DNA of 64,000 nt from Arthrobacter sp. StoSoilB20 (GTDB lineage Bacteria; Actinomycetota; Actinomycetes; Actinomycetales; Micrococcaceae), in the NCBI RefSeq assembly GCF_019977295.1, contig NZ_AP024651.1, positions 3,286,001 to 3,350,000 of the forward strand, read 5' to 3'. Positions within the stretch are counted from its first letter, which is position 1. Each line of letters opens with the position of its first letter. The notes under the pieces are model-generated. The model was not told the origin of the DNA and searched no databases. It saw nothing but the letters and a program-made list of their open reading frames with translations. The position numbers and the translations under genes are program-made. This document shows, in pieces, positions 8,616 to 16,648 of the stretch.

Positions 8616-9611
8616 GTGACCATCATTGACAACGCCGTATATGTAGACGGCGTCCGCACAGCCACACCGCACAGTCTTGAGCAAACGTTCGAGACCTTGG
8701 CGGAACACGGCGGCATGGCCTGGATCGGCTTGTACCGTCCCACGAAAGACGAGATGGCCGCCGTCGCCCAGGAATTCGGGCTCCACGACCTCGCCGTCGA
8801 AGACGCTGTGTCCGCGCACCAGCGGCCAAAGCTTGAGCGGTACGACCACAACCTGTTTACTGTTCTCCGCCCGGCCAGATACCTCGATGACACCGAGACG
8901 GTGGAATTCGGCGAGCTGCACATCTTCACGGGGCCAAACTTCGTGGTGACCATCCGGCACGCTGAAACCGGAGGGGTCGCCCGGGTCCGGCACCGGCTGG
9001 AGACGCGTCCGGACCTTCTCTGCCATGGGCCTGAAGCTGTGCTGTACGCGCTCCTGGACCAGGTAGTGGATGACTACGCGCCGGTTGTGGCGGGTCTTGA
9101 GAACGACATCGACGAAATCGAAGACCAGCTCTTCAGCGGCGACAGCGCCGTTTCCCGCCGCATCTACGAACTTGCCCGTGAAGTGATCCAGTTCCAGCGG
9201 GCCATCCAACCCCTCCCGGACATGATGGCGCTTCTGGAAAAGGGATTCGAAAAGTATGGCGTGGACATTGAGCTGCAGCGCTCCCTCCGCGACGTCGAGG
9301 ACCACGTTCAGCGGGTTATCTCCCGCGTGAACTCGTTCCGGGACCTGCTGCAGAACGCGCTCACCCTGGATGGCACACTGACTGCCAACCGCCAAAACGA
9401 GGCCAGCGCCGCGCAGAACGAGCAAGTCAAGAAGATCTCCTCCTGGGCTGCCATCCTCTTTGCACCCTCCTTCGTGGCAGGTGTATACGGGATGAACTTC
9501 GACCATATGCCCGAGCTGCACTGGGACTATGGCTATCCCTTGGCGGTGGGGCTCATGTTCGGTGCAGCCCTGCTCATGTACCTCATTTTCAAGCGCAAAG
9601 GCTGGCTGTGA
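8616..9611 (+). CDS. corA: CorA family magnesium/divalent cation transporter
   Basis: A 331-residue CorA-type channel. It has the large cytoplasmic N-terminal funnel domain, then two C-terminal membrane helices with the diagnostic YGMNF selectivity motif at about residues 291-295. The start was set at GTG 8616; an in-frame TTG at 8574 lies inside the upstream gene. The stop overlaps the zapE start (GTGA). CorA pentamers carry Mg2+, Co2+ or, in ZntB-like forms, Zn2+; magnesium is the default reading. Confidence 0.88.
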   Translation: MTIIDNAVYVDGVRTATPHSLEQTFETLAEHGGMAWIGLYRPTKDEMAAVAQEFGLHDLAVEDAVSAHQRPKLERYDHNLFTVLRPARYLDDTETVEFGELHIFTGPNFVVTIRHAETGGVARVRHRLETRPDLLCHGPEAVLYALLDQVVDDYAPVVAGLENDIDEIEDQLFSGDSAVSRRIYELAREVIQFQRAIQPLPDMMALLEKGFEKYGVDIELQRSLRDVEDHVQRVISRVNSFRDLLQNALTLDGTLTANRQNEASAAQNEQVKKISSWAAILFAPSFVAGVYGMNFDHMPELHWDYGYPLAVGLMFGAALLMYLIFKRKGWL

Positions 9612-10816
9612 CGCCTCTGTTGAGGCCAGTTCCGGGTTCGGCCCGGGACACCCTGCGCACCTTGCTTGAGGGCATGGAGCACGACGCCGGACGGGCGGGT
9701 TTTGCGCTTGAGCCCAGTCAGCGGCAGGCAGCCGAGCGGTTGGCGGCCTTCGGCGCCCAACTGACGGGCCGTCGTCGTGCGCTTTCCCGGAAGGCGCCGC
9801 GGAGCCTGTACCTTCATGGACCGGTGGGCCGGGGCAAGACCTGGTTGATGGACAGCTTCCATGGACGGTTGGACGCACGGAAACGGCGTGTCCACTTCCA
9901 CGACTTCTTCCGCAGGCTGCATGCCGGAACCCATGGTTTGGAGACCGGCAACGGAACAGCCATCCAGCAGTCCGTGGATGCGCTGCTCGATGGCATCGAC
10001 GTGCTTTTCTTCGACGAATTCCATGTCCATGACGTTGGCGATGGCATGTTTATTGCCCGGTTGTTGCGTTCTGCTGCGCAGCGTCGCGTCCCCCTGGTGG
10101 TGACCTCGAACTACGCCCCGGAGGAACTCCTGCCCAATCCCCTCTGGCATGAGCATTTCCTTCCCACCATCGAGGCCATCAAAGAGATGATGGACATCGT
10201 GGAAATCAGCGGCGCCTCGGACTTCCGCCGGTTTCCAGCGAAGGGAACGGCTCCCGCCACCGGGTTTGATGCGTTCCGCTCGGGTCGGATCATCTCCCCC
10301 GGCACGGCCGGGCAGTTGGGGCGCCTGGGCCTTTTCAGGCCGGCACCGTCACAAAGCCGCGTGCTGAGCCCCACCACGCAACCGGTGGTGGTCAGGAATT
10401 CGGACCCCGATCTCCTCTGGGTGGATTTTGAGGAACTCTGCGGCGGGCTGACTTCAACAGCGGACTTCCTGGTGTTGGCCGGGACCTACAAGACCTGGGT
10501 GATCGATAACGTCCCCTCCCCTGCAGGGAATGACCCGGCCTCGGCACCTGCCTGGCAGCGTTTCAGCAACGTGGTGGACGTGCTGCACGACCAGGACATC
10601 ACGCTGTTCCTGATCGGCAAAGGACCTTTGGACTGGGATATCGAGGCGTCCGGTGGTGATTCATCTGTTTTGCCGGTGGACCTGGCACGGATAGCGAGTC
10701 GGCTGTCCTTGTTGGATCGTTTCCAGGACCACCATGGTGCGGACACTTCCCCGGGCAATTTACCGGGCGGTGGCCATGGCACTCTCCCGGGCAGCGAAAA
10801 GGCCGCCGGAAGCTAA
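9608..10816 (+). CDS. zapE: AFG1/ZapE family P-loop ATPase
   Basis: A 402-residue AFG1-like AAA+ ATPase. Walker A GPVGRGKT is at residues 71-78 and Walker B LFFDEF at 133-138, followed by HVHDVGDGMFIARLL, the ZapE signature. In proteobacteria ZapE acts on FtsZ at constriction; the mitochondrial relative AFG1 handles respiratory-chain proteins. It starts at GTG 9608 overlapping the corA stop by four bases, so the two are translationally coupled. Its TAA stop lies in the loop of the ferritin terminator hairpin. A role in division in actinobacteria is inferred. Confidence 0.87.
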   Translation: MTPLLRPVPGSARDTLRTLLEGMEHDAGRAGFALEPSQRQAAERLAAFGAQLTGRRRALSRKAPRSLYLHGPVGRGKTWLMDSFHGRLDARKRRVHFHDFFRRLHAGTHGLETGNGTAIQQSVDALLDGIDVLFFDEFHVHDVGDGMFIARLLRSAAQRRVPLVVTSNYAPEELLPNPLWHEHFLPTIEAIKEMMDIVEISGASDFRRFPAKGTAPATGFDAFRSGRIISPGTAGQLGRLGLFRPAPSQSRVLSPTTQPVVVRNSDPDLLWVDFEELCGGLTSTADFLVLAGTYKTWVIDNVPSPAGNDPASAPAWQRFSNVVDVLHDQDITLFLIGKGPLDWDIEASGGDSSVLPVDLARIASRLSLLDRFQDHHGADTSPGNLPGGGHGTLPGSEKAAGS

Positions 10817-10829
10817 GCTTCCGGCGGCC
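10797..10829 (-). terminator. Rho-independent terminator of the ferritin gene
   Basis: A perfect 13-bp stem (GGCCGCCGGAAGC at 10801-10813 and its complement at 10817-10829) with a 3-nt loop is followed, reading the minus strand, by TTTTCG. It lies 25 bp after the ferritin stop. The loop is exactly the zapE stop codon on the other strand, so this terminator is embedded in the 3' end of zapE. Confidence 0.85.
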
Positions 10830-10854
10830 CCTTCGAACGATGCCGGTCTTGCTC

Positions 10855-11385
10855 TTAGATGACGCCGCCGGCTGCGGACGGGGCGCCAGCGTCCTGTCCG
10901 CCGTCGCCGACGGTTTCGCGGGCGACATAGTTCTCGATGTCGAAGAGGTTCTCGGCCCGCTCCGTGATGTTGAGCAACGTGGTCATGGAAGCTACTTCCT
11001 CAACCTGCTCCTTCAGGAACCAGAGCATGAACTGCTCGCCCAAAGCATCTCCCTCGGCGCGGGCAACGCGGAACATCTCCTCGATGTTCCGGGTGACTTC
11101 CTTTTCCTGCTCCAGGGCCAGCGCGATGGGTTCCTTGGCGTTGGTGAAGTTGTTGCGGACGGGGGCGATGCCCGGGATCTCCACGTGCACGTTGCGGTCC
11201 AGCATGTACTGGACCATCATCATGGCGTGGTTGCGCTCCTCAAGGGATTGACGGTAGAAGTGCCGGGCGAGCTGCGGCAAGTCTTCACCATCAAAGTACA
11301 CAGCTACTGCGATGTATTGCTGGGAGGCGGCAAACTCGTTCGCGACCTGGGCGGACAACAGCTCATTGAAAGTCTTCTTAGCCAT
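10855..11385 (-). CDS. Ferritin, non-haem (BfrB-like)
   Basis: A 176-residue ferritin with the four-helix bundle and ferroxidase residues: E17 within VANEFAASQQY, the LEERNHAMMM segment near residue 50 (Glu and His ligands) and a second Glu in the helix C segment LEQEKEVTRN. No haem-ligating methionine pattern of classic bacterioferritin is obvious. It resembles the mycobacterial BfrB type with a short acidic/glycine tail. It oxidises Fe(II) and stores the mineral in a 24-mer. It is transcribed alone, with its own terminator at 10797-10829. Confidence 0.9.
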   Translation of the reverse strand: MAKKTFNELLSAQVANEFAASQQYIAVAVYFDGEDLPQLARHFYRQSLEERNHAMMMVQYMLDRNVHVEIPGIAPVRNNFTNAKEPIALALEQEKEVTRNIEEMFRVARAEGDALGEQFMLWFLKEQVEEVASMTTLLNITERAENLFDIENYVARETVGDGGQDAGAPSAAGGVI

Positions 11386-11439
11386 GGCTCGATCCTACAG
11401 GCGGACCATGCCTCTTCCGGTGGTGAGGTTCGCCACTGC

Positions 11440-11811
11440 TCAGGGCAGCGCCACGCTGATCCACACACCCGCTGCGACCGCCAGGACGCTCACCGCCATG
11501 GTCCCCAACCCATTGATGACCGCCAACGCCGTGCGCCCGCTTTGAACCAGCCGGATCGTCTCAAGGCTGGCAGTGCTGAAGGTTGTGTAGCCGCCCAGGA
11601 AACCTGTTCCGAGAATGAGGAGGAGGGAATCCGGTGCCTGCCCGCGCATGACCAGTCCAGCCAGGAAACCCAACAGCAGCGAACCCGAGACATTGATGGC
11701 CACCGTGCCCCACGGGAAGGCAGTCTTCAGGCGTGACCGGAGGAAGCCATCGACGACGAACCGTACCGCCGCGCCCAGCCCACCTGCCAGGGCAAGAAGG
11801 ATGACCGTCAC
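11440..11811 (-). CDS. crcB: Fluoride channel Fluc/CrcB (subunit 1)
   Basis: A 123-residue, four-helix Fluc channel subunit that exports toxic cytoplasmic fluoride. Motifs are GGLGAAVRF near the N-terminus, the conserved asparagine in TVAINVSGSLLLG, and the phenylalanine-box segment GTGFLGGYTTFSTAS. Its ATG overlaps the stop of the second crcB gene by four bases (11808-11811). Paired crcB genes encode the two oppositely oriented halves of a heterodimeric channel. Confidence 0.92.
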   Translation of the reverse strand: MTVILLALAGGLGAAVRFVVDGFLRSRLKTAFPWGTVAINVSGSLLLGFLAGLVMRGQAPDSLLLILGTGFLGGYTTFSTASLETIRLVQSGRTALAVINGLGTMAVSVLAVAAGVWISVALP

Positions 11812-12251
11812 GATCGAGGCCCCATTCCGCGCCTGTGGTGCCAGGCGCCCACCCAGATACCGGCAGTGGTTGCTGCGGCCCCGCCCAACAAGCTCGCCGC
11901 GAGGTACCCTGCGGCGGCAACAGCCGCCCCGGCAGTAAACAGGTGCACTGCGTCTAAGGCCAGCGTGCTGTAGGTGGTGTAGGCACCCAGGAAACCCGTA
12001 CCCAAGGCGAGCCGCAGGACCTGGCGGTTGCCGACGTCGGGCCCCCTTCGGGAAAGTCCCTCAAGCAGCGCGCCCAAGGCCAGGGCGCCCGAAAGGTTGA
12101 TGAGCAGGGTGGGAAGCGGCCACGCACCGGGCGCGGGAATCACCAGCCCCAGGCCGTACCGCGCCAATGCTCCGAACACCCCGCCTGCTGCCACGATCGC
12201 GATGAACTTGCCCCGGAGATGGACGGAGCTGTGCTCTTTAGTCCTCGGCAT
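11808..12251 (-). CDS. crcB: Fluoride channel Fluc/CrcB (subunit 2)
   Basis: A 147-residue CrcB paralog with GGVFGALARYGLG, PLPTLLINLSG and GTGFLGAYTTYSTLALD. The start is placed at ATG 12251, inside the end of the universal stress gene (14-base overlap); an in-frame start at 12284 is an alternative. The N-terminal extension before the first helix is basic, while the partner subunit lacks it, as expected for opposite membrane orientation. Translational coupling with uspA and crcB 1 is likely. Confidence 0.88.
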   Translation of the reverse strand: MPRTKEHSSVHLRGKFIAIVAAGGVFGALARYGLGLVIPAPGAWPLPTLLINLSGALALGALLEGLSRRGPDVGNRQVLRLALGTGFLGAYTTYSTLALDAVHLFTAGAAVAAAGYLAASLLGGAAATTAGIWVGAWHHRRGMGPRS

Positions 12252-12762
12252 CGTCGGTGGGGATCCGGGGATTGACGGGGACAACCAGCACGGGCCGTTC
12301 CTGGCGGTGGAACAAGTGGCGGGCCACCGAGCCAGCTGTCAGTTCCTTCATCGCCGCGGCCAGCTTGTGCTCACGGGTACCCACCACGATCATGGACGCT
12401 CCGGTGTCCTCCGCTTCACGGGCCAAGGCGCGGGCAGGCTCCCCCGCCAGATGGACCAGCGACCATTGAACTGGCGTGCCGTCCAAATAATCGTGGAGGG
12501 CTTTGGTGAGGGATTCGGGAATCGCGTGAGGATCCTCATCAACCCCATCGGGGTCGATCGGCGCGGCCGGCCCCCCAGTGGTGCCGTCCACCGGATACAC
12601 CGTAACGTCCGCGTAGGCGCACACCAGCGGAAGCCCGGCGCTGGCTGCAACACTTGCCGCTTGTTCGAGGACCACTGGGTGTTGCCCCGGCATGACGCCA
12701 ACCAGGATGGGGCCGGCCGCACTGGTGGGGGCCTCGGAACGCGGAGCAGGAGTCTCTGTCAC
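12238..12762 (-). CDS. Universal stress protein (UspA family)
   Basis: A 174-residue single UspA domain: start of the fold at PILVGVMPGQHPVVLEQAA, central ASMIVVGTREH, and the nucleotide-binding end VARHLFHRQERPVLVVP. The ATP motif GxxG-x9-GS is present in the form VGTRE...TAGSVARHL. It leads an overlapping operon with two fluoride channel genes, an arrangement that suggests a link between stress signalling and anion detoxification. Confidence 0.87.
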   Translation of the reverse strand: MTETPAPRSEAPTSAAGPILVGVMPGQHPVVLEQAASVAASAGLPLVCAYADVTVYPVDGTTGGPAAPIDPDGVDEDPHAIPESLTKALHDYLDGTPVQWSLVHLAGEPARALAREAEDTGASMIVVGTREHKLAAAMKELTAGSVARHLFHRQERPVLVVPVNPRIPTDDAED

Positions 12763-12873
12763 AGGGAAAGTCTACGGCGTGGTTCTACGCTGCCCGGTGA
12801 GGGAAATGCTGCCTGGTCAGGAGTCGATGCAGAGCCAAGGCCGCGCGACTCCCGATGGGCGGCGGACTTGGAT

Positions 12874-14586
12874 TCAGGGCCGGCTCCGGCCCGACCATAA
12901 CCCGTACAGCAAGGGAAGGACAGAGCCGATCATCAGCACGTTGCCCAATCCGGGATCGTCCGCCCGAAGGATGGCTCCGGCAATCAGCAACGCGCCGAAA
13001 ACCAGCGCCGCGACTGCCCGCCGGGCCGTCAGGAGAAGCCGCGCGATCTGGCGCTCCAGGCGCCGGTTGCCCACCTGGAGCGAACCTTCTTCGGCCCGCG
13101 TCACCAGCCCGTCCAGCCTCTTGGGCAGGCGCAGGGCAATGGCGGCGGCTTCGAGTGTTTGGGATGCGACATCGTTTATCAGGTTGCCGCGCTCGTCCCG
13201 CAGCAACTGAGCAGCGTATGGTTCCACGGAGTCCCACAAGTTGAAGCGGGCATCCAGCGAGCTGCACACCCCCGAGGTCAGTGACATGGCCCTGATGATG
13301 AGCAGGAAGTTCTCGGGCAGCTGGAAGGGAAGGGAGCGGATCACGCTGCCGAACTCATTGCCGAATTCGCGGAACTCCCGCGGGTCAACATCGCGAAGCT
13401 CGGCGAAACCCATGCCGCCAAACCGGGCAAAGAGCTGCGTCATGGCCCGTTCAAGCTCCGCGGTATCGGCAGACTTCATCAGCACTCCCACATCACTGAT
13501 GGCCGTCACCATGCCCTTGCCGTCCCTTGAGGCAGCGGCGATGAGGAGCTTCCGGAGGCCGCTGCGCGTCTTGACCGGGACCTCGCCCATCATGCCGAAG
13601 TCAATGAACGTCAGCTTCCAGGGATGTTCGCTGGATGGATCATTGGACGGCGTGACGAAGATATTGCCGGGATGGGGGTCGGCATGGAAGAAACCGTTGG
13701 TGAACAACTGCTCAAACATCACCGAAGCGAATACCGGTGCCACCTCGGACGGGTCGATGCCGGCCAGGCGAAGCGAACCGGCGTCGGTGATCTTGATGGC
13801 AGTGACATCTTCGAGGGTGAGCACACGGCGGGTGGTCCGCTCCCAGACCACGGCAGGGACCGTCACCCGTGCGTCGTGGGCGAAGTCAGCAGCAAAACGC
13901 TCGGAGTTGGCTGCCTCATTCAAGTAGTCGATTTCCTCGAGGCTGGTCTGCGCAAATTCCTTGATGAGGGCGGGCACATCTGCCCGGTTGGAGACGAGGC
14001 GGATACGGCTCAGCCAGCCTCCCACCTTGCGCAACGCAGCGAGATCGACGTCGACAATCCCGGCGATGCCGGGCCGCTGCACCTTGAAGACCACACTGCT
14101 GAGGCCGGTGTCCTCGGCATTGCCGGCCAGGAGCTTGGCCCGGTGCGCCTGTCCCAGTGATGCTGCCGCGATTGGCGTCTCCTCGACCGAGGCAAAGACC
14201 GACTCCAAGGGCGCGCCAAGTTCGGCCTCGGCCAAGGCCCGGATGGCGGGAAACGGAACCGGCGGAACTTCGTCCTGAAGCCCTTCCAGCTCTGCGGTAA
14301 TTTCCGGTGGCAGCACATCAAGCCTGGACGACATGAACTGGCCAACCTTGATCATCAGTCCCCCGAGGTCCACCGCAAGGCCATGAAACCGCCGGGCGAA
14401 GCGGCGCATCCTGGCAGCGCGGTTCCGTTCGGTCAGGCGGCGCAAGCCCACCCTGGGCAGAAACAGCTCAAACCACCATGTGACCGCCAAATGCCACGCG
14501 GCGAATCGCAGGATCCGACGATAGCGGGCACGGGGATTCCCTGTGCCCCTCGTGGAATCAATCCGTTCGGGCCGAACCGACGTCAC
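12874..14586 (-). CDS. ABC1/UbiB (AarF) family atypical kinase
   Basis: A 570-residue ABC1/ADCK/UbiB protein. The diagnostic KxGQ region is VDLGGLMIKVGQFMSSRLD at about residue 80, followed by LEGLQDEVPP, the alanine-rich loop IAAASLGQAHRAKL that replaces a glycine-rich loop, a catalytic HADPHPGNIF and metal-binding IDFGMMG. Two hydrophobic helices end the protein. Family members regulate or assist lipid/quinone metabolism. I chose GTG 14586, two bases after the PadR stop; a longer start at 14637 would overlap padR by 47 bases. It is co-transcribed with the PadR regulator. Confidence 0.88.
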   Translation of the reverse strand: MTSVRPERIDSTRGTGNPRARYRRILRFAAWHLAVTWWFELFLPRVGLRRLTERNRAARMRRFARRFHGLAVDLGGLMIKVGQFMSSRLDVLPPEITAELEGLQDEVPPVPFPAIRALAEAELGAPLESVFASVEETPIAAASLGQAHRAKLLAGNAEDTGLSSVVFKVQRPGIAGIVDVDLAALRKVGGWLSRIRLVSNRADVPALIKEFAQTSLEEIDYLNEAANSERFAADFAHDARVTVPAVVWERTTRRVLTLEDVTAIKITDAGSLRLAGIDPSEVAPVFASVMFEQLFTNGFFHADPHPGNIFVTPSNDPSSEHPWKLTFIDFGMMGEVPVKTRSGLRKLLIAAASRDGKGMVTAISDVGVLMKSADTAELERAMTQLFARFGGMGFAELRDVDPREFREFGNEFGSVIRSLPFQLPENFLLIIRAMSLTSGVCSSLDARFNLWDSVEPYAAQLLRDERGNLINDVASQTLEAAAIALRLPKRLDGLVTRAEEGSLQVGNRRLERQIARLLLTARRAVAALVFGALLIAGAILRADDPGLGNVLMIGSVLPLLYGLWSGRSRP

Positions 14587-14590
14587 CCCC

Positions 14591-15133
14591 TCAGTCCTGG
14601 GCGAGGATCGAATACAGACGGCGGCGGGCCTCCTCAAGCACCGTCACAGCCTCCTGGACTTGCTTCGGCGTTCCGGTACGGCCAACCTGTGCCGCAGCCT
14701 GTGCCAGGTCCACTCCCGCCTTGGGCAATGCGGCGAAGCCCGGGCTTGATGGGGTACCCAGGGAATCCCAGGGTGCAGAGGTCTCAGAACCTGCCACATC
14801 TTCCCTTCCGGCTTCGGTCAGGGAGTAGATCTTGCGTCCGCTGGATTCCTCGGCGCTGACGAAGCCCTCGTCTGCGAGCAATTGCAGTGTGGGATAGACC
14901 GAACCAGCACTCGGCTTCCAACTGCCGCCGCTGCGGTCCTCGATTTCATGAATGATCTGGTAACCGTGCATGGGACGCTCAGCGAGGAGGGCAAGGATCG
15001 CCGTTCGCAGTTCGCCGCGGCCGGCGCGGGTTCCTGAACGTTTCTCGAACCGGGATCGAAACTCTTCAACGGCCTGCCACATGCCGTCCAGGTTGTTGCC
15101 CATAAATCCGTTTGCAGGGAATGAATTGTGCAT
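14591..15133 (-). CDS. PadR family transcriptional regulator
   Basis: A 180-residue PadR-type winged-helix repressor: AILALLAERPMHGYQIIHEIEDRSGGSWKP and GSVYPTLQLLADEGFV form the DNA-binding domain at about residues 45-110, followed by a C-terminal dimerisation helix region (about 140-178). A short N-terminal extension precedes the domain. ATG 15133 is preceded by GAGGTGA at five bases. It is upstream of the ABC1 kinase, and three AACGATA repeats at 15157-15183 lie just before it, consistent with self-regulation. Confidence 0.9.
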   Translation of the reverse strand: MHNSFPANGFMGNNLDGMWQAVEEFRSRFEKRSGTRAGRGELRTAILALLAERPMHGYQIIHEIEDRSGGSWKPSAGSVYPTLQLLADEGFVSAEESSGRKIYSLTEAGREDVAGSETSAPWDSLGTPSSPGFAALPKAGVDLAQAAAQVGRTGTPKQVQEAVTVLEEARRRLYSILAQD

Positions 15134-15156
15134 CAAGCTCACCTCAATCAATCGCG

Positions 15157-15183
15157 AACGATACTAAACGATAGTTAACGATA
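15157..15183. promoter_or_regulatory. Three AACGATA direct repeats at 10-bp spacing upstream of padR
   Basis: The heptamer AACGATA occurs at 15157-15163, 15167-15173 and 15177-15183, exactly one helical turn apart, 24 bp upstream of the PadR start. The site is AT-rich in GC-rich surroundings and is the obvious candidate binding site for PadR on its own promoter. The remaining interval up to 15486 shows no gene or other signal. Confidence 0.65.
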
Positions 15184-15486
15184 TACCCCCGCGCGGTTCC
15201 AAAACAACGAAAAGGACCATCAATGGGAAATGAGGAGGCCGTGTGCTCAAGCCTCAGGCTCTTGTGGGCAGGGCCGGACAGCACTTCTGGGGTGATGCCG
15301 TCCGGCCCCCGCTGCGGAACCTTGGGGCAGCCCCGGCGAACGAGGGGGATCATTGGCCGTTGCGTGGGCTCCGCTGGGTTCAGTAAAGGCGAAACGGAGG
15401 GGTGGGCACACGAGTAGTTGGTACTCGTCTTTTGCTTGCCTGGGAAGGGGCCACTACTTGCCGGGCATGAAAGCCGGAGGGCTGAA

Positions 15487-15521
15487 TGTGGAGCTAAGGA
15501 GATTCGAACTCCTGACCTCTT
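15487..15521 (-). repeat. Island attachment site (left), tRNA-Ala 3' fragment
   Basis: Thirty-five bases identical to 18383-18417, reaching from the 3' side of the anticodon stem through the variable region, T-arm and acceptor end of tRNA-Ala plus two flanking bases. Identity ends abruptly after CTCTT. The fragment cannot make a tRNA. The following 294 bases up to the DUF4230 gene hold no recognisable gene. Confidence 0.85.
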
Positions 15522-15815
15522 TCCCGGTGCAAACACACCTCAGTGGTTACCCACGGGATTGAAGTTTCCTTGGTCCAAGACCTCACGCTTGGAGTGCCGT
15601 TGCAGAGACGAACTTCCCATACCAACGATTGTTGCCCGGCTACCACAAGTGTTGGCTCGCAGCTTCATATTCAGGGGCCAACGGGGCGCCATGACAGAGC
15701 AGTTCCCGCTGACGTATATGGTTCGAGGTGACTTCAAACAGTGATCTTTTTTGCCGTTCCCCCGCTCAATTCCGAAGGCGTTTCGACGTCGAACGAAACT
15801 GGAGACTGAATCGAC

Positions 15816-16463
15816 ATGAACTTCCTTAGGGCAATCAAGAACTTTTTCAAAGCAAAAGTTCTGCTTTGGCCAGTCCTGCTGCTCGTCGCGATTATTGTCG
15901 CAGCAACAGGGGCATCTTTTGCATCCGGTGGGCTTAACGTTCTTGCTCTCAAGTCGCTGTTTACCAGCAGCTCGAACGAACGCGATTCGCAAGTGGTTCA
16001 GGCCGTCACGCGTGTGCAAGAGGTCGCATTGCTCACCCTTCATATCGAGGGTGTCGCGAGGCATGAAAGCAATGGAGAGATTTTTGGAGTGGCTGTACCC
16101 GCGAGCGAGAAAACAACACTGCTCCAGTACAAGTTCGACGCAAAATTAGGCATTGATGGGACACAGGTGAAGATCGAACCCAGTGGCCCAACGTCGTACC
16201 GGGTGACTGTCCCGAAATTCATTGGCATCGGCTTCGAAGATCCCGCTTTTGAGGACCCCTTAGAGAGCAGCAACGCGCTTAGCTGGCTGACACCTCCAGC
16301 TGTTCAGACTCGCATGATCAATAACATCCTCAGTGACGAGAACAAGCAGGAATACATCACACAAAACGAGGCAGCGCTTAAGGAACAGACCAGGGGGTTT
16401 TATTCCGGAATCATCGCAAGCATCGATCCCAGCATCACCATCGACTTTGAGTTCGCAGGTTAG
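15816..16463 (+). CDS. DUF4230-like membrane-anchored protein
   Basis: A 215-residue protein with one strong N-terminal membrane helix (about residues 15-37, VLLWPVLLLVAIIVAAT) preceded by lysines, so the body is probably outside the cytoplasm. The body has the pattern of DUF4230: an EVALLTLHIEGV strand, KFDAKLGIDGTQVKI, a YRVTVPKFIGIGFEDPAFE segment, and a C-terminal helix ending in SIDPSITIDFEF. The family function is unknown. ATG 15816 is the start with a weak GGAGA upstream. Base composition is near 50% GC, well below neighbouring genes, fitting recent acquisition. Family assignment is by eye. Confidence 0.65.
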   Translation: MNFLRAIKNFFKAKVLLWPVLLLVAIIVAATGASFASGGLNVLALKSLFTSSSNERDSQVVQAVTRVQEVALLTLHIEGVARHESNGEIFGVAVPASEKTTLLQYKFDAKLGIDGTQVKIEPSGPTSYRVTVPKFIGIGFEDPAFEDPLESSNALSWLTPPAVQTRMINNILSDENKQEYITQNEAALKEQTRGFYSGIIASIDPSITIDFEFAG

Positions 16464-16648
16464 ATGCCACCAGCACCTTCTGGTCGCGGGAGTTCCTGAG
16501 TGACAATGGTCGGGATGCCTTGACCGCCTACTTTCATCACCTGGTGTCAACTCAGGGGCAGATAATCCGCGCGTCAAATCGCAATGGCCGGGATTTTCTG
16601 ACCATAGCTATTCGACAGCCGCTCCTCGACGTCATCAGCCGAATTTAA
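16451..16648 (+). pseudogene. Possible 3' remnant of an unknown gene
   Basis: In the frame beginning at 16451 about 65 codons stay open and read like real protein (for example TFWSREFLSDNGRDALTAYF, later RDFLTIAIRQPLLDVISRI) before TAA at 16646. There is no ATG in the frame and no ribosome binding site. It directly follows the DUF4230 stop in another frame and runs 14 bases into the end of the convergent nucleotidyltransferase gene. It may be the tail of a gene lost during island decay, or chance. Confidence 0.3.

Noticed and set aside
10840..11736. 298-codon plus-strand frame
   Set aside because: Antisense to ferritin and crcB, both well supported on the minus strand.
11440..12873. Fluoride riboswitch for the crcB operon
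   Set aside because: I looked upstream of uspA (12763-12873) and found no crcB-motif aptamer pattern.
12785..13267. 160-codon minus-strand frame next to the ABC1 kinase
   Set aside because: It lies inside the ABC1 gene in another frame of the same strand and has no family features.
15144..15536. 130-codon minus-strand frame over the left tRNA fragment
   Set aside because: The translation reads through the tRNA-derived repeat and lacks coding character.
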